From: Streptococcus gallolyticus subsp. gallolyticus DSM 16831
Lineage (GTDB): Bacteria > Bacillota > Bacilli > Lactobacillales > Streptococcaceae
Reading direction: 5' to 3'
NCBI RefSeq assembly: GCF_002000985.1
Contig: NZ_CP018822.1
Coordinates: 824,001 to 888,000 of the forward strand
Length of the DNA: 64,000 nucleotides
The notes under the pieces: model-generated
What the model was told of the DNA's origin: nothing
Seen by the model: only the letters and a program-made list of their open reading frames with translations
The model's database searches: none
Program-made: the position numbers and the translations under genes
In this document: piece after piece, positions 34,421 to 46,046 of the stretch
How the letters are laid out: every line of letters starts with the position of its first letter
Numbering within the stretch: the first letter of the stretch is position 1

Positions 34421-34930
34421 ATGAAACATTTTACTATTCGTGATTTTGCGCAAGTAGCGCTTGTTGCTGCACTTTATATTGTGTTGACAGTCACACCGCC
34501 TTTAAATGCCATTTCGTATGGTGCTTATCAGTTCCGTGTTTCGGAAATGTTAGCATTTATGGCATTTTACAATCGTAAGTATATTGTTGGGCTGACGCTT
34601 GGTTGTATGATTGCCAATTTGTACAGCTTTGGTTTAATTGATGTCTTTGTTGGTGGTAGCCAAACGTTTGTTTTTCTAACATTAGGTGTTATTTTATTTG
34701 ACCGTTATAAGGAGCAATATTTATTTAACGGCTTATTTAACAAAGCATTCTTTTACTTTTCATTATTGTTTTCGGCTTCAATGTTTACTATTGCGCTAGA
34801 ATTATATTATGTTGGTGGTTCACCATTTTTGATGACTTGGTTTACATCAGCAGTAGGCGAACTTGCTTCGCTATTGATTGGTGCTATTATCATGGACAGA
34901 CTTGGAAAACGTATTGATTTAACCGTATGA
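34421..34930 (+). CDS. queT: Queuosine precursor transporter QueT
   Basis: A 169-residue membrane protein of the COG4708/QueT ECF S-component family, with about five to six hydrophobic helices; FTIRDFAQVALVAALYIVLTV, SYGAYQFRVSEML and GGSQTFVFLTLG are typical. It binds a queuosine precursor for uptake with the shared ECF module. The upstream preQ1-II riboswitch fits. No queuosine synthesis genes are present, consistent with salvage. Terminator follows. Confidence 0.95.
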   Translation: MKHFTIRDFAQVALVAALYIVLTVTPPLNAISYGAYQFRVSEMLAFMAFYNRKYIVGLTLGCMIANLYSFGLIDVFVGGSQTFVFLTLGVILFDRYKEQYLFNGLFNKAFFYFSLLFSASMFTIALELYYVGGSPFLMTWFTSAVGELASLLIGAIIMDRLGKRIDLTV

Positions 34931-34936
34931 TAGATT

Positions 34937-34964
34937 AAAAACTTCCTTTTTAGGGAGTTTTTTA
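34937..34964 (+). terminator. Terminator of queT
   Basis: AAAACTTCC / GGAGTTTT stem with one mismatch and T run. Confidence 0.75.
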
Positions 34965-35022
34965 TTTAGTAAAATTCTTAAAAAATAGTTAGCTTTTGGA
35001 GAGCATTTTTTACCAGATATGT

Positions 35023-36993
<1,971 letters not shown>

Positions 36994-37011
36994 ACAAGTT
37001 GAGGTATTTTT

Positions 37012-38031
37012 ATGGCTAAGAAACAAAAACGTGCACGTTTAATCTACAATCCGACTTCAGGTCAGGAAATCATGAAGAAAAACGTGGCAGAAGTGCTAGA
37101 TGTTTTAGAAGGTTTTGGTTATGAAACATCAGCTTTTCAGACAACACCAGAGCCAAATTCTGCTCGTGATGAGGCTAAACGTGCCGCAGAAGCTGGATTT
37201 GATTTGGTGATTGCTGCTGGCGGTGACGGTACAATCAACGAAGTCGTCAACGGGATTGCTCCGCTTTCTAAACGCCCTCAAATGGCTATTATTCCGACGG
37301 GAACGACCAATGATTTCGCGCGCGCTCTAAAAATTCCACGTGGTAATCCAGTTGAAGCTGCTAAGATTATTGGTAAAAATCAAACCATTCAAATGGATAT
37401 TGGACAAGCGCGTGAAGATACGTATTTCATCAATATTGCTGCCGCAGGCTCATTCACAGAATTAACATATAGTGTGCCAAGCCAATTAAAGACAATGTTT
37501 GGGTATTTGGCTTATTTGGCAAAAGGTGTTGAATTGCTACCAGGAATTCGTACGGTTCCCGTTCGTATTAAACACGAAAAAGGTACTTTTGAAGGCGACG
37601 TTTCAATGATTTTCGCTGCCATTACCAATTCAGTCGGTGGTTTTGAACAAATTGCGCCAGATGCTAAGCTAGACGACGGAAAATTCACCTTGATTTTGGT
37701 TAAGACAGCTAACTTGATTGAAATTTTACGTTTGATTCGTTTGGTATTAGACGGCGGAAAACACATTGGTGACAAACGTATCGAGTATATTAAGACTGAT
37801 TTCTTGGAAATCGAACCGTTATCTGATAAGAAGATGATGATTAATTTGGACGGTGAGTACGGTGGTGACGCTCCAATTAAGCTCCGTAATCTCAAAAATC
37901 ACATCACATTCTTTGCTAATACAGATGAAATTTCAGATGATGCGCTCGTTTGGAATCAAGAAGATTTAGCTTTGGAAGCTATTGCCCAAAAATTCACACA
38001 GGAAGTTGATGAGCTCAATTCAGAAGAATAG
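37012..38031 (+). CDS. Diacylglycerol kinase family lipid kinase (DgkB/YegS type)
   Basis: A 339-residue cytosolic or membrane-associated kinase. Opening LIYNPTSGQ and the nucleotide-binding GGDGTINEVVNG (70-81) identify the DAGK catalytic domain; PTGTTNDFARAL follows. The Gram-positive homologue DgkB recycles diacylglycerol to phosphatidic acid during lipoteichoic acid synthesis. Start follows a modest GAGGT. Lies between ligA and pulA, with 17 bases to pulA, probably one transcript. Confidence 0.92.
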   Translation: MAKKQKRARLIYNPTSGQEIMKKNVAEVLDVLEGFGYETSAFQTTPEPNSARDEAKRAAEAGFDLVIAAGGDGTINEVVNGIAPLSKRPQMAIIPTGTTNDFARALKIPRGNPVEAAKIIGKNQTIQMDIGQAREDTYFINIAAAGSFTELTYSVPSQLKTMFGYLAYLAKGVELLPGIRTVPVRIKHEKGTFEGDVSMIFAAITNSVGGFEQIAPDAKLDDGKFTLILVKTANLIEILRLIRLVLDGGKHIGDKRIEYIKTDFLEIEPLSDKKMMINLDGEYGGDAPIKLRNLKNHITFFANTDEISDDALVWNQEDLALEAIAQKFTQEVDELNSEE

Positions 38032-38048
38032 AAATTGAGGGCGAACCT

Positions 38049-40361
38049 ATGAAAAATACAGTTATCGTTCATTATCATAGCCAGCATGGCAATTATTTTG
38101 ACTATAGTTTGTGGAAATGGATTGACTTTCATGAAGGAACAGACAGTCAATTCTCAGGATTTGATAGTTTTGGCTTAGTAGGAAATCTAACGATAGATAG
38201 TCCATTCTTTTTGGAGCACATTTATGTGATTGTCAAAAATCATAATTGGTCCATCAAGACAAGAGATTTTAGAATTCAACGCAATAGTGGTGTCCCTAAG
38301 ACAGAAGTATGGATTGTAGAGGGGGATGATACGCTTTATTATTCACATCAAGCGGCAATCACTAGTCATTATTATAGTCATCGTGATAGTCATGCCTTTG
38401 ATATGGCAATGAATTATCAGTATTTTGATTATCAATGGGGATTTCAAGGGTGGCTTGGTTATCAGTACCAAAAAGAAAAAACCGAGTTTCGTCTCTGGGC
38501 GCCAACGGCAGCTAAGGTTGATTTGGTTTTCTATCAAACAACCGACGATAAATCAAGTATTGATTATATCGTCCCAATGGAACGCGGTGACATTATCAAT
38601 CTGGATAATCACCTCTATAATACGCACGGTGTTTGGTTTGCGACCATTGAGCATGATTTGAATTACCAAGCTTATGCTTACCGTGTTTATTATCGTGATA
38701 AGACATTTCAAGATACACGTGACCCGTATTCTATTGCCACTACGGCAAACGGTAGACGTTCCGTTATTTTGGCCCCAGAACACCTAAATCCCAAAGGATT
38801 TTCTGTCAAACAGGGTAAGGAAGCTTACTGGCGACTAGATAATCCTAACCAAGCAGTGATTACTGAATTACATATTCGTGATTTTTCAAAATCATCAACT
38901 TCAGGAGTTGCTGAATCATATCGTGGTAAATTTTTAGGTGCGTGTCAATCTGGCACGCATAATTCATATGGTGATGAGACAGGTTTTGATTATTTGAAAA
39001 AATTAGGCATTAGCCATGTTCAATTACAGCCGATTTTTGACCATCATCAGATCTTCGATGCCGACGGAAATTATGCCTATAACTGGGGATATGACCCTGA
39101 AAATTTCAACGTTCCTGAAGCTAGCTTTTCAACGGCACCGCATAAACCAGAAAATAGGATTTTGGAATTAAAACAATTAATTCAAGCTTACCATGATGCG
39201 GGCATTGCAGTCATTATGGATGTGGTATATAATCACACCTATTCGTCCTATAATTCTGCTTTCCAATTAACGGTTCCAGATTATTTTTATCGAATGAATG
39301 CTGACGGTTCATTCCAAGACGGCTCGGGTTGTGGGAATGAAACAGCCAGCGAAAAAGAAATGTTTCGCAAGTACATGATTGATTCTGTCTTGTACTGGGT
39401 GAATGAGTACAATATTGACGGCTTTCGTTTTGATTTAATGGGCTTGCATGACATTGAAACAATGAATGCCATTCGTCAAGTGCTAGATGATATTGACCCA
39501 CGTTTGATGATGTATGGCGAGGGCTGGGACATGGGAACAGGACTTTTGCCAGAACAAAAAGCCAAAAAAGACAATGCTTATCGAATGCCAAATATTGGAT
39601 TTTTCAACGATAATGTTCGAGACGGCATAAAAGGAGCAGAAGTCTATGGGCAATTCAAGCATGGTTTTGTTTCAGGTGCCGCAACTGAAGGCATTATTGC
39701 CAAAGGTGTTTTAGGAAGTGATGAATTGTCATCATATTTGACACCGAATCAAGTCATTAATTATGTCGAAGCTCACGATAATTACAATTTAAATGACCTG
39801 ATGTGGGAATTGCACCCTGATGATAGCCAAGAAACGCACACTAGACGAATTGAAATGGCTTCAGCGATGAATGTTTTGATGCAAGGTGTTGCTTTTATGC
39901 AAATCGGTCAAGAATTTCTACGCACAAAATTGTACCCAACAGGAAATAATGGACAATTAACCTCTTCAGACAAACAATTGGCGATGAATAGCTACAATGC
40001 CCCTGATCGTGTCAATCAGATTGATTGGGATAATGTGACAGAACACCATGCAACGATTGCTTTTATGAGAGGAATTATTCATTTAAAACGCACCAATCCC
40101 GCATTTTCTTATCAAAGTTATAAAGAAATAAGAGACCATGTTTATGTTCATGTAGCCAATGATTACGATGGTATCGTTGTTTTTGACATTTTAGGTGAAA
40201 AAAACTATCGTATTATTTTTAATGAAAATGAAAAAAATCTTGAAAACTACATGACAGACGTTTCTAAATATGCTATAATAATTACAAATATAAAGCGCTT
40301 ACATTATAAAAATGATAAGCTTGAAGCTTTGTCTGTTTCGATCTTTGAAATCGAGAAATAG
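38049..40361 (+). CDS. pulA: Type I pullulanase (alpha-1,6 debranching enzyme)
   Basis: A 770-residue cytosolic GH13 enzyme without signal peptide, cutting alpha-1,6 branches of glycogen or imported maltodextrins. An N-terminal carbohydrate-binding domain (1-105; VIVHYHS, LWKW) is followed by CBM48 (FRLWAPTAAKVDL) and the GH13 barrel: type I pullulanase signature YNWGYDPENFNVPE, nucleophile Asp462 (DGFRFD), acid/base Glu491 (YGEGWD) and Asp577 (EAHDNYN). It supplies the debranching activity for the adjacent glycogen genes, which have no glgX. The 3' end carries the promoter and cre site of glgB, so codons there serve two purposes; the last 40 residues differ in flavour (IIITNIKRLHYKNDK). Confidence 0.94.
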   Translation: MKNTVIVHYHSQHGNYFDYSLWKWIDFHEGTDSQFSGFDSFGLVGNLTIDSPFFLEHIYVIVKNHNWSIKTRDFRIQRNSGVPKTEVWIVEGDDTLYYSHQAAITSHYYSHRDSHAFDMAMNYQYFDYQWGFQGWLGYQYQKEKTEFRLWAPTAAKVDLVFYQTTDDKSSIDYIVPMERGDIINLDNHLYNTHGVWFATIEHDLNYQAYAYRVYYRDKTFQDTRDPYSIATTANGRRSVILAPEHLNPKGFSVKQGKEAYWRLDNPNQAVITELHIRDFSKSSTSGVAESYRGKFLGACQSGTHNSYGDETGFDYLKKLGISHVQLQPIFDHHQIFDADGNYAYNWGYDPENFNVPEASFSTAPHKPENRILELKQLIQAYHDAGIAVIMDVVYNHTYSSYNSAFQLTVPDYFYRMNADGSFQDGSGCGNETASEKEMFRKYMIDSVLYWVNEYNIDGFRFDLMGLHDIETMNAIRQVLDDIDPRLMMYGEGWDMGTGLLPEQKAKKDNAYRMPNIGFFNDNVRDGIKGAEVYGQFKHGFVSGAATEGIIAKGVLGSDELSSYLTPNQVINYVEAHDNYNLNDLMWELHPDDSQETHTRRIEMASAMNVLMQGVAFMQIGQEFLRTKLYPTGNNGQLTSSDKQLAMNSYNAPDRVNQIDWDNVTEHHATIAFMRGIIHLKRTNPAFSYQSYKEIRDHVYVHVANDYDGIVVFDILGEKNYRIIFNENEKNLENYMTDVSKYAIIITNIKRLHYKNDKLEALSVSIFEIEK
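40251..40279 (+). promoter_or_regulatory. Promoter of glgBCDAP inside pulA
   Basis: ATGACA, 17-nt spacer, TATAAT with extended TGC. Near-consensus, located within the last 110 bases of the pullulanase gene. Confidence 0.8.
40290..40303 (+). promoter_or_regulatory. cre site (CcpA) of the glycogen operon
   Basis: ATAAAGCGCTTACA; its complement TGTAAGCGCTTTAT matches the cre core (TGNAANCGNWNNCW) at all but the last two positions. It begins about 4 bases after the predicted transcription start, a roadblock position for repression. Confidence 0.72.
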
Positions 40362-40382
40362 CCCTATTCTAGGGCTATTTTT
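40357..40382 (+). terminator. Terminator/attenuator between pulA and glgB
   Basis: Perfect 10-bp stem AATAGCCCTA / TAGGGCTATT with TTC loop and T run, overlapping the pulA stop. Transcripts from the promoter inside pulA also have to pass it, so it may partly attenuate glg expression. Confidence 0.85.
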
Positions 40383-40427
40383 GCTTTTCTGGAGCTTTAT
40401 ATTTAATAAATAAAAGGGAGGGGTGAT

Positions 40428-42332
40428 ATGATGGACACGAAAGAGGCACTGAGAACTTTTGGAACGGGTGAAAATTTTCATGCGCAACATTACTTTGGCT
40501 TTCATAAAGAAACTCGTAATGGTACCGAAGGTTACAGTTTTAGAGTCTGGGCACCCAACGCTCAATCTGTTCATCTGATTGGTGATTTCACTCAATGGAG
40601 AGAAAATCCGCTTGCTATGGAACGCAACGAAGCAGGTGTATGGGAAATTTTTACGGATTTACCTAAAGAAAATCAACTTTACAAGTATCTTGTAAAACGT
40701 TCGACTGGTCAAGAAGTTGAAAAATTAGACCCATTTGCTATTTATTTCGAAAAGCGACCAGGGACAGCAGCAGTTCTTACAGATTTTCCAGAAAAGAAGT
40801 GGAAAGATGCACTTTGGTTAGGGCGACGCAAACGTTTCGGTTTCCGTAATCGTCCTGTTAATATCTATGAAGTGCATGCAGGTTCATGGAAACAACATGA
40901 TGATGGTCGTCCTTATCAATTTAAGGAATTAACAGAAGAATTGATTCCTTATTTGGTTAAGATGAATTACACGCACGTTGAATTCATGCCGTTAATGGCA
41001 CATCCGCTTGGGATGAGTTGGGGTTACCAACTAATGGGGTACTTTGCTTTCGAGCATAGTTATGGAACGCCAGAGGATTTCCAAAATTTCGTTGAAACTT
41101 GTCATTTGAATAATATCGGTGTCATTGTGGATTGGGTTCCAGGACATTTTACGATTAATGATGATGCTTTGGCTTATTTTGATGGAACGCCAACGTTTGA
41201 GTACGAGGATGAAGACCGAGCTCATAACCGTGGTTGGGGCGCTCTAAATTTTGACCTTGGAAAAAATCAAGTTCAGTCTTTCTTAATTTCTAGTGCCAAG
41301 TTTTGGATAGATTATTATCACTTAGATGGTATTCGAGTGGATGCCGTAAGTAACATGCTGTATCGTGACTATGATATTGGACCTTGGACACCAAATAAAG
41401 ATGGTGGTAACCGTAATTATGAGGGGTATTATTTCTTACAAAAACTAAATGCCGTTTTGAAAAGCTTTTATCCTGATATCATGATGATTGCTGAAGAAAG
41501 TACCAGTGACACTAAAATTACAGGTCCTATTGAATACGATGCACTCGGCTTTGATTATAAATGGAATATGGGATGGATGAATGATATTTTGAAATTCTAT
41601 GAAGAAGATCCCATTTATCGTAAGTATGATTTTAATCTCGTCACATTTAGTTTTATGTATGCTTTTTCTGAAAACTTTATCCTACCATTCTCACACGATG
41701 AAGTGGTTCACGGTAAGAAAAGTTTAATGCATAAAATGTGGGGTGACCGTTACAATCAATTTGCTGGGCTTCGTAATCTTTATACCTATCAAATCTGTCA
41801 TCCAGGCAAAAAATTGCTCTTTATGGGAAGCGAATTTGGTCAATTCCTTGAATGGAAATATGACTATCAGCTAGAATGGGTTAATTTGGAAGATGACTTA
41901 AACAAGAAAATGCAAGATTTCACAAGTCAACTGAATGCATTCTACAAAGAGCACAATGTTTTGTGGCAAATAGATGATAGCTATGACGGTATCGAAATCA
42001 TTGATGCAGACAATACTGACCAGACCGTTCTATCCTTCATTCGTAAAAACAAAGATGGCGATATGTTAATTTGTGTGTTTAACATGGTGCCCGTTGAACG
42101 TAAAGACTTTACAATTGGAGTTCCAGTTGCAGGCATTTACGAAGAAGTTTGGAATACAGAAATGGAAGAATTTGGTGGTGTCTGGAAAGAACATAATCTC
42201 CAAGCTCGCACACAAGATAGACTTTGGAAGAATTACCATCATACGTTAAGTTTCACCTTACCTGCACTCGGTGCCAGTATATGGAAAATAAAACGACGTT
42301 TGGCAAAACAGATTCCTAAGAAAGGAAAATAG
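40428..42332 (+). CDS. glgB: 1,4-alpha-glucan branching enzyme
   Basis: A 634-residue GH13 enzyme introducing alpha-1,6 branches into glycogen. CBM48 domain (about 20-105; [20 protein letters not shown]), catalytic barrel with nucleophile Asp305 ([12 protein letters not shown]), Glu356 (IAEEST) and [13 protein letters not shown], plus the branching-enzyme segment [14 protein letters not shown]. Start at the first of two adjacent ATGs after GGGAGGGG. Only one base separates it from glgC. First gene of the glg cluster proper. Confidence 0.97.
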   Translation: MMDTKEALRTFGTGENFHAQHYFGFHKETRNGTEGYSFRVWAPNAQSVHLIGDFTQWRENPLAMERNEAGVWEIFTDLPKENQLYKYLVKRSTGQEVEKLDPFAIYFEKRPGTAAVLTDFPEKKWKDALWLGRRKRFGFRNRPVNIYEVHAGSWKQHDDGRPYQFKELTEELIPYLVKMNYTHVEFMPLMAHPLGMSWGYQLMGYFAFEHSYGTPEDFQNFVETCHLNNIGVIVDWVPGHFTINDDALAYFDGTPTFEYEDEDRAHNRGWGALNFDLGKNQVQSFLISSAKFWIDYYHLDGIRVDAVSNMLYRDYDIGPWTPNKDGGNRNYEGYYFLQKLNAVLKSFYPDIMMIAEESTSDTKITGPIEYDALGFDYKWNMGWMNDILKFYEEDPIYRKYDFNLVTFSFMYAFSENFILPFSHDEVVHGKKSLMHKMWGDRYNQFAGLRNLYTYQICHPGKKLLFMGSEFGQFLEWKYDYQLEWVNLEDDLNKKMQDFTSQLNAFYKEHNVLWQIDDSYDGIEIIDADNTDQTVLSFIRKNKDGDMLICVFNMVPVERKDFTIGVPVAGIYEEVWNTEMEEFGGVWKEHNLQARTQDRLWKNYHHTLSFTLPALGASIWKIKRRLAKQIPKKGK

Positions 42333-42333
42333 A

Positions 42334-43476
42334 ATGAAAAATGAAATGTTAGCACTCATCCTCGCAGGGGGACAAGGAACACGTCTTGGAAAATTGACAC
42401 AAAACATTGCAAAGCCAGCTGTTCAATTTGGTGGACGTTATCGTATTATTGACTTTGCACTTTCAAATTGTGCTAACTCAGGAGTCGATAATGTTGGTAT
42501 CATTACACAATATCAACCGTTAGTATTAAATAGCCACGTTGGAAATGGTTCGAACTGGGGTATTGATGGGATTAACTCAGGAGCAACTATTCTTCAACCA
42601 TACTCAGCAACTGAAGGTAATCGTTGGTTTGAAGGAACAAGTCATGCTATTTATCAAAACATTGATTATATTGATTCCATTGACCCAGAATATGTCCTTA
42701 TTCTATCTGGTGACCATATTTACAAGATGGATTATGATGACATGCTTCGGACACATAAAGATAATTTAGCCAGTTTGACTGTTGCGGTTATTGATGTACC
42801 GCTTAAAGAAGCAAGTCGTTTTGGTATTATGAACACAGACTCAAACGATCGCATTGTTGAATTTGAAGAAAAACCAGAACATCCAAAATCTACTAAAGCA
42901 TCTATGGGGATTTATATTTTCAATTGGCAACGTTTGCGTGAAGTGCTTGTAAATGCTGAAAAGAACAATGTTGACATGTCTGACTTTGGTAAAAATGTCA
43001 TTCCTGCTTATCTCGAAGCTGGTGACCGTGTTTACACTTATAATTTTGATGGTTACTGGAAAGATGTTGGAACCATTGAATCACTTTGGGAAGCTAATAT
43101 GGAATATATTGGCGAAGACAACGAATTGCACAGTCGTGACCGTTCTTGGAAAATTTACTCTAAAAACCTTATCGCACCACCAAACTTTATCACTGAAGAA
43201 GCCAGCGTGAAAAATTCTCTCGTTGTTGACGGCTGCTTTGTTTCAGGAAAAGTTAACCATTCTATTCTTTCAACGAATGTTCAGGTTAAGAAAGATGCTG
43301 AAATCACTGATTCTTTCATCATGAGTGGCGCAATTATTGGTGAAGGGGCTAAAATTAAACGTGCAATCGTTGGCGAAAATGCTGTCATTGGTGATGGTGT
43401 TGAAATTGACGGAACAGGCAAAGAAGTACAAGTTGTTGGTTATAATGAAGTAGTGGGGGTGCCAAATGAAGATTGA
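42334..43476 (+). CDS. glgC: Glucose-1-phosphate adenylyltransferase, catalytic subunit
   Basis: A 380-residue ADP-glucose pyrophosphorylase, the committed step of glycogen synthesis. [16 protein letters not shown] with the phosphate-binding loop is intact, as are [29 protein letters not shown] and FEEKP. The C-terminal left-handed beta-helix repeats follow (about 290-370). It overlaps glgD by 11 bases. GlgC and GlgD form a hetero-tetramer in Gram-positives. Confidence 0.97.
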   Translation: MKNEMLALILAGGQGTRLGKLTQNIAKPAVQFGGRYRIIDFALSNCANSGVDNVGIITQYQPLVLNSHVGNGSNWGIDGINSGATILQPYSATEGNRWFEGTSHAIYQNIDYIDSIDPEYVLILSGDHIYKMDYDDMLRTHKDNLASLTVAVIDVPLKEASRFGIMNTDSNDRIVEFEEKPEHPKSTKASMGIYIFNWQRLREVLVNAEKNNVDMSDFGKNVIPAYLEAGDRVYTYNFDGYWKDVGTIESLWEANMEYIGEDNELHSRDRSWKIYSKNLIAPPNFITEEASVKNSLVVDGCFVSGKVNHSILSTNVQVKKDAEITDSFIMSGAIIGEGAKIKRAIVGENAVIGDGVEIDGTGKEVQVVGYNEVVGVPNED

Positions 43477-44602
43477 TAAATATACTGCGATTTTGGGAAA
43501 TGCAGTGGGCTATCACGATATGTCAACGTTAACTGAAAAGCGTCCTTTGGCAAATTTGCCATTTGACGGAAAATATCGCTTGATTGACTTCCAATTGTCA
43601 AATCTTGCTAATGCGGGCATCCGTAGCATTTATGCGATTTTCCGTGGTCAAAATATTCGTTCAGTTTTTGACCATGTCAGAAGCGGTCGTGAATGGGGAC
43701 TTAATACCTTGTTAAGCCACTATTTCCTAGGATTTTACAATAATAGTAACGATAGTGAATTTGCAGACAAAGATTACTATGAACAAGTTTTGACTTACCT
43801 GAAACGCTCTGGTAGTGACCAAACGGTTTACATGAACTGTGATATTTTGTGTAATATCGACTTGGAACAAGTCATTCATCTGCACGACGTTAACAACGAC
43901 GGACCAATCACTGTTGTTTATAAGAAAATGCCAAAAGAAAGCATTTCAGAAGCAAATGAAATTTTAGAAATTGACGAAACAGACCATGTTGTCGGAAGAG
44001 CAGATGTTAATGACAGTCTTGACTTGCAAAAAATGTCAGCTGACATTTATGTTATTGACACACCATGGCTCATCGCCAAAATGGAAGAAGAAGCTCAAAA
44101 AGACCAACCACGCAAGCTTCGTTATCTCTTACGTGAATTAATCGTTTCAAATAATGCTTTAGCATTTGAATATACTGGTTATCTTTCTAATATTTGCTCA
44201 GTCAAATCTTATTACGATGCCAATATGGATATGCTCAATACTCAAAAATTCTATTCACTTCTCTATTCTAACCAAAAGGTTTATACTAAAGTTAAAAATG
44301 AAGAGGCAACCTATTTTGCCGAAGAATCAAACATTAAGAATTCTCAATTTGCATCTGGTAGTATTATAAAAGGAGACGTCGAATACTCAATCGTTTCCAG
44401 AAATTGCCATGTTGCATCAGGTTCACGTGTTATCGGCAGTATCCTCTTTCCAAAAGTAACAATTGGCGAAGGGGCAGTCATTGAAAATGCTATTGTCGAT
44501 AAAAATGTTGTCATTGCTCCAGGAGTTGTTATTCGTGGTAGCAAAGAAAATCCAATTGTTATTAAAAAAGGTTTAGAAGTAACTGAGGATGTAATTCAAT
44601 GA
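43466..44602 (+). CDS. glgD: Glucose-1-phosphate adenylyltransferase, regulatory subunit GlgD
   Basis: A 378-residue paralogue of GlgC. The fold is the same ([23 protein letters not shown]-terminal beta-helix [14 protein letters not shown]), but the nucleotide loop GGQGTRL is replaced by [13 protein letters not shown], so the catalytic site is degenerate. Known GlgD proteins are non-catalytic partners that raise GlgC activity. Overlaps glgC at its start and glgA at its stop (ATGA), indicating tight coupling. Confidence 0.95.
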   Translation: MKIDKYTAILGNAVGYHDMSTLTEKRPLANLPFDGKYRLIDFQLSNLANAGIRSIYAIFRGQNIRSVFDHVRSGREWGLNTLLSHYFLGFYNNSNDSEFADKDYYEQVLTYLKRSGSDQTVYMNCDILCNIDLEQVIHLHDVNNDGPITVVYKKMPKESISEANEILEIDETDHVVGRADVNDSLDLQKMSADIYVIDTPWLIAKMEEEAQKDQPRKLRYLLRELIVSNNALAFEYTGYLSNICSVKSYYDANMDMLNTQKFYSLLYSNQKVYTKVKNEEATYFAEESNIKNSQFASGSIIKGDVEYSIVSRNCHVASGSRVIGSILFPKVTIGEGAVIENAIVDKNVVIAPGVVIRGSKENPIVIKKGLEVTEDVIQ

Positions 44603-46029
44603 AAATTTTGTTTGTAGCAGCGGAGGGAGCTCCATTTGCTAAAACAGGAGGATTAGGTGATGTCATTGGGGCATTGCCTAAATCTCTTGTTAAAAATGGC
44701 AATGAAGTTGCTGTTGTTCTCCCTTATTATGATATGATTGACGCCAAATTCGGCGATCAAATCGAAGATGTTTTGTATTATTACACAGAAGTAGGATGGC
44801 GTCATCAGTATGTTGGTGTTAAACGCATTGTTAAAGAAAATGTCACTTTCTACTTTTTAGATAACCAATATTATTTTTATCGTGGTCATATTTATGGTGA
44901 TTGGGATGACGGAGAACGCTTTGCTTTCTTCCAATTAGCAGCTATTGAGTTAATGGAAAAAGTTGACTTTATCCCTGATGTTGTCCATGTTCATGATTAC
45001 CATACTGCCATGATTCCGTTTTTACTAAAAGAAAAATATCACTGGATTAATGCCTATAAAGATATTAAAACCGTTTTGACCATTCATAATTTGGAATTCC
45101 AAGGTCAATACGACTCTGGCATGCTTGGCGATTTATTTGGTGTCGGTTATGAACGTTATGCTGACGGTACACTACGTTGGAATGACTGTCTTAATTGGCT
45201 AAAAGGGGGAATTTTATATTCAGACCGTGTGACGACTGTTTCACCGTCATATGCCCAAGAAATCATGACACCTGCTTTTGGTAAAGGTTTGGACCAAATT
45301 CTGCGCATGGAAAGTGGCAAATTGATTGGTATCACAAATGGTATTGATACCGATTTGTACAACCCAGAAACAGACCCACACATTCCTGAACATTTTTCTG
45401 TCAAGGATTTGTCTGGAAAAGCTAAAGATAAGAGAGCTCTTCAAGAACGTGTTGGTTTACCTGTTCGTGATGACGTTCCTTTGATTGGAATTGTATCTCG
45501 TCTAACAGACCAAAAAGGCTTTGATTTGGTGGTCAATGAGCTTAATAATATTTTGCATTTTGATCTACAAGTCGTGCTTTTAGGAACAGGTTATACTGAA
45601 TTTGAAAATAGCTTTGCTTGGTTTGGCAGTGCTTTCCCAGATAAAATGTCAGCCAATATCACCTTTGATATTGAACTCGCCCAACAAATCTATGCAGCTA
45701 GCGATATTTTCCTTATGCCAAGTGCTTTTGAACCTTGCGGATTGTCACAAATGATGGCAATGCGTTATGGAACATTGCCGTTGGTACATGAAGTTGGTGG
45801 CTTACGTGACACCGTTAGCCCTTATAACCAATATGAAAAAACTGGAACAGGTTTCGGTTTCCAAGACTTTTCAGGTTACTGGTTAACGAGAACGGTAGAA
45901 AAAGCTGTTGACCTCTATTATAGCAATAAAGAAGATTGGTCAATGTTGCAAAAAAATGCGATGACAACTGATTTTTCGTGGGATACCGCAAGTAAAGCTT
46001 ATGAAGATTTGTATGAACAATTAGATTAA
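44599..46029 (+). CDS. glgA: Glycogen synthase (ADP-glucose)
   Basis: A 476-residue GT5 glycosyltransferase extending glycogen chains from ADP-glucose. [14 protein letters not shown] (15-28) is the ADP-glucose-binding motif; [11 protein letters not shown], the NGID segment, and [20 protein letters not shown] near the C-terminus are standard. Starts within the glgD stop; glgP follows after 17 bases. Confidence 0.97.
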   Translation: MKILFVAAEGAPFAKTGGLGDVIGALPKSLVKNGNEVAVVLPYYDMIDAKFGDQIEDVLYYYTEVGWRHQYVGVKRIVKENVTFYFLDNQYYFYRGHIYGDWDDGERFAFFQLAAIELMEKVDFIPDVVHVHDYHTAMIPFLLKEKYHWINAYKDIKTVLTIHNLEFQGQYDSGMLGDLFGVGYERYADGTLRWNDCLNWLKGGILYSDRVTTVSPSYAQEIMTPAFGKGLDQILRMESGKLIGITNGIDTDLYNPETDPHIPEHFSVKDLSGKAKDKRALQERVGLPVRDDVPLIGIVSRLTDQKGFDLVVNELNNILHFDLQVVLLGTGYTEFENSFAWFGSAFPDKMSANITFDIELAQQIYAASDIFLMPSAFEPCGLSQMMAMRYGTLPLVHEVGGLRDTVSPYNQYEKTGTGFGFQDFSGYWLTRTVEKAVDLYYSNKEDWSMLQKNAMTTDFSWDTASKAYEDLYEQLD

Positions 46030-46046
46030 TCAAGAAAAGGATTAAC

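Noticed and set aside
37512..37895. 127-codon antisense frame in the lipid kinase gene
   Set aside because: Shadow of the kinase gene; no promoter or ribosome-binding site on that strand.
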